Part shown: piece by piece, positions 9,478-11,560 of the stretch
Numbering within the stretch: position 1 is the stretch's first letter
Layout: the number at the start of each line of letters is the position of its first letter
Assembly (NCBI GenBank): GCA_043746555.1
Contig: JAYTQU010000014.1
Span: 1 to 11,560 of the forward strand
DNA: 11,560 bases
Source of the DNA: CAZQYC01 sp043746555
GTDB taxonomy: Bacteria; Pseudomonadota; Gammaproteobacteria; Steroidobacterales; Steroidobacteraceae
Direction: 5' to 3'
Translations under genes and position numbers: made by a program
The notes under the pieces: model-generated
The model's input: the letters and a program-made list of their open reading frames with translations, nothing else
The model's database searches: none
Told to the model about the DNA's origin: nothing

Positions 9478-11560
9478 ATGAGTATCGACCTCGCACAGTT
9501 TCACGACGCCTTCTTCGAAGAGAGCTTTGAGGCGCTCGATACGATGGAAGGCGCGCTTCTTAAACTTACCGTCGGCGCCGCGGACAAAGAGTTGGTCAAT
9601 ACGATCTTTCGCGTTGCGCATTCGATTAAGGGCGGTGCCGCGACCTTTGGATTCGGTGAAGTTGCGTCGTTTACGCATTCCTTGGAAACTCTGCTCGATG
9701 AATTGCGCGGCGGAAAATTGGAAGTCACCGGACCGATCTGCGATTTGTTGTTGAAATCCGTCGATGTGATGCGCGAGATGTTGCGCGCCACGCAACAAAA
9801 GACACCCGTTGACGCGCAACGCATCGCCGATCTGCAGCTCGACTTGGAATTGGCGATTGCCCAACCGAAACAATTAGCCAAGCAAGCGAGTAAGCCGGCG
9901 CCAACGGCAGCGGCGACAACACCGATAGCTCCAAGTAACGCGCGCGTCGAAAAACCGATTGCATCCATTGCCAAGGTGAAGGCCGTTCCGCAGTCTAAGG
10001 CGGACGAACAAGGCGAGACAATGCTCGCCGCCGGCAGCCAAACGCAACATCAGTGGTTGATCGACTTCAAGCCGTTGCCGCAAATGTTTCTGCATGGTAA
10101 CGATCCGCTACGCATGTTGCGCGAGCTGCGCGAGCTCGGCGCGCTGGAAGTATCCATCGACATCGAAAATATGCCGCCGCTGCAAGCGCTCGATCCGGAG
10201 AGTTGTTACATCGCGTGGCAATTGAGTCTGCATAGCGAAGTCACCCAGCCCGTAGTTGAGCAAGTATTCGATTGGGCGGAAGGCGATTGTCAACTGAAGA
10301 TTCTCGATCTCGCCGCACCCGCTCCGGACGGCGCCGCTACCACGTCGTGGAATGTAGCGGCGTTGTCGTCGGCAGTTTCCTCATCCGGCGGCGCGACCGA
10401 CAAAATAGAAGTCGTTCCCGAAGCGGCGCGTCACAGCGGCGACGCCAGTTCAATACGCGTCAGCATCGAGAAGATCGACGAGTTGATGAACACGGTGGGC
10501 GAATTGGTGATTACGCAGTCGATGCTCAGTCAAATCGGTGCGCAAGTGGCAACGGCTGCCGGTAGTCGCTTTCAATCCGGATTGACGCAACTCGAACGCA
10601 ATGTGCGCGAGTTGCAAGAAAGCGTCATGCGTGTGCGCATGTTGCCGGTGAGCTTTGTGTTCAGCCGCTTTCCGCGCATGGTGCGCGATTTGAGTCAGCG
10701 ACTCGGCAAGCAGATCGAGTTGAAAGTGACCGGCGATCAAACCGAACTCGACAAGACCGTGCTCGAACGCATCGGCGATCCGCTCATGCACTTGGTGCGT
10801 AACTGCGTCGATCACGGCATCGAACAGCCGGATGTTCGCAAAGCCGCCGGAAAAACCGCTCTCGGGACGGTATTTCTCGATGCCTACCACAAGGGCGGCA
10901 GCATCACTATCGAAGTCGGCGACGACGGCGGCGGTATGGATAAGGAGCGCATCCTTGCCAAAGCGCGTGCCCGCGGACTTTTAGGCGAAACCGAAACGCC
11001 CAGCGACGAACAAATCCACGAGATGATTTTTATCGCGGGATTTTCCACGGTCGATCATGCCACCGATATTTCCGGGCGCGGCGTCGGCATGGATGTGGTT
11101 CGACGCAACGTCAAAGAGTTGGGTGGAACAATCGAAGTGCGTTCGGTGTTCGGCAAAGGATCGCATTTTATTATCACGCTGCCGCTCACGTTGGCGATTG
11201 TCGACGGTCAGTCGGTATCGGTCGGATCGGAAACCTACATCGTGCCGCTCACCGCCATTATCGAATCGTTGCAACTGACCGCGTCGATGGTGAACCGCGT
11301 GGTCGGCAGTCGCGAAGTATTTTCGTTCCGCGGCGACTATATCCCCATCGTTCGACTCCACGATCTCTTCAGTGTCGAGCCGCGCAGTCGCGTGCTCGAA
11401 GAAGGATTGTTGATGATCGTCGAAGGAGAAGGGCGGCGGGTGGGGTTGTTTGTGGACGATCTGCATGGACAGCAGCAAGTGGTCATCAAATCGCTCGAAA
11501 CCAACTATCGCCGTGTTGACGGCGTGTCGGGCGCAACCATTTTGGGCGACGGGTCGGTGG
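9478..11560 (+). CDS. cheA: Chemotaxis histidine kinase CheA (3' end beyond the window)
   Basis: The frame is open from ATG 9478 to the window edge (694 codons). CheA autophosphorylates in response to receptors and passes phosphate to CheY and CheB. Domains in order: P1 histidine phosphotransfer (about 1-110) with H48 in AHSIKGGAA; an Ala/Pro/Lys linker (about 110-190); a divergent P2-like regulator-binding segment (about 191-280, from HQWLIDF); a second linker; P3 dimerisation (about 325-390, IDELMNTVGELVITQ); P4 ATPase (about 390-560) with N-box H438-LVRN-442, G1 box DDGGGMD (482-488) and G2 box GRGVGMD (533-539); and P5 CheW-like (from about 565, LPLTLAIVDGQSV). All catalytic residues are intact. 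Only the last part of P5 is missing. It follows the STAS gene by 10 nt with a weak ribosome site and is likely transcribed from the sigma-28 promoter at 8820. Confidence 0.96.
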   Translation, partial: MSIDLAQFHDAFFEESFEALDTMEGALLKLTVGAADKELVNTIFRVAHSIKGGAATFGFGEVASFTHSLETLLDELRGGKLEVTGPICDLLLKSVDVMREMLRATQQKTPVDAQRIADLQLDLELAIAQPKQLAKQASKPAPTAAATTPIAPSNARVEKPIASIAKVKAVPQSKADEQGETMLAAGSQTQHQWLIDFKPLPQMFLHGNDPLRMLRELRELGALEVSIDIENMPPLQALDPESCYIAWQLSLHSEVTQPVVEQVFDWAEGDCQLKILDLAAPAPDGAATTSWNVAALSSAVSSSGGATDKIEVVPEAARHSGDASSIRVSIEKIDELMNTVGELVITQSMLSQIGAQVATAAGSRFQSGLTQLERNVRELQESVMRVRMLPVSFVFSRFPRMVRDLSQRLGKQIELKVTGDQTELDKTVLERIGDPLMHLVRNCVDHGIEQPDVRKAAGKTALGTVFLDAYHKGGSITIEVGDDGGGMDKERILAKARARGLLGETETPSDEQIHEMIFIAGFSTVDHATDISGRGVGMDVVRRNVKELGGTIEVRSVFGKGSHFIITLPLTLAIVDGQSVSVGSETYIVPLTAIIESLQLTASMVNRVVGSREVFSFRGDYIPIVRLHDLFSVEPRSRVLEEGLLMIVEGEGRRVGLFVDDLHGQQQVVIKSLETNYRRVDGVSGATILGDGSV

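Overview
The window is a flagellar-motility and chemotaxis region, most likely from a gammaproteobacterium. This is inferred from the order fliA(3' end)-cheY-cheZ-motC-motD-DUF2802, which resembles the Pseudomonas-type cluster, from a true CheZ (essentially a beta/gammaproteobacterial trait), and from sigma-28-type promoters (TAAA or TCAA, about 15 nt, GCCGATA). Base composition is moderately GC-rich and no insertion sequence, tRNA, rRNA or CRISPR array is visible. I cannot assign a genus.

Layout. (1) 1-3879, rightward: C-terminus of FliA, CheY, CheZ, the MotC/MotD stator pair and a membrane-anchored DUF2802 protein. Compared with Pseudomonas, the cheA-cheB block is missing between cheZ and motC, and the ParA-like and CheW genes are missing between motD and DUF2802. 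The three gaps cheZ-motC, motC-motD and motD-DUF2802 each carry a different 7-nt tandem repeat, one of them a large inverted structure. (2) 3948-6905, leftward: a non-flagellar block with a DUF6506 protein, an intergenic stretch with a possible 42-codon small gene on the other strand, a 640-residue cytochrome c-PQQ quinohemoprotein resembling polyvinyl-alcohol dehydrogenase, and a small secreted two-cysteine protein. (3) 7140-8632, leftward: a FliK-type hook-length protein overlapping by ATGA a 95-residue protein equivalent only to the FlhB cytoplasmic C-terminal domain. (4) 8633-8972: a divergent control region with a sigma-28-like promoter on each strand. (5) 8973 to the end, rightward: a STAS-domain protein and CheA, which runs off the window at its P5 domain.

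How it works together: FliA transcribes late flagellar genes, and several of its likely target promoters lie in this window. CheA phosphorylates CheY, CheZ dephosphorylates CheY-P, and MotC/MotD form an ion-driven stator. FliK and the FlhB-like protein relate to export and hook length control. The PQQ enzyme has no evident functional link to motility; its block looks like an insertion or rearrangement scar in a once more compact cluster, although a sigma-28-like site lies upstream of it.

I see no clearly new multi-gene system. The most noteworthy points are the paired divergent sigma-28 promoters, the FliK/truncated-FlhB pair lacking the NPTH autocleavage motif, the consecutive heptanucleotide repeat loci, the STAS-CheA operon and the quinohemoprotein block inside a motility cluster.
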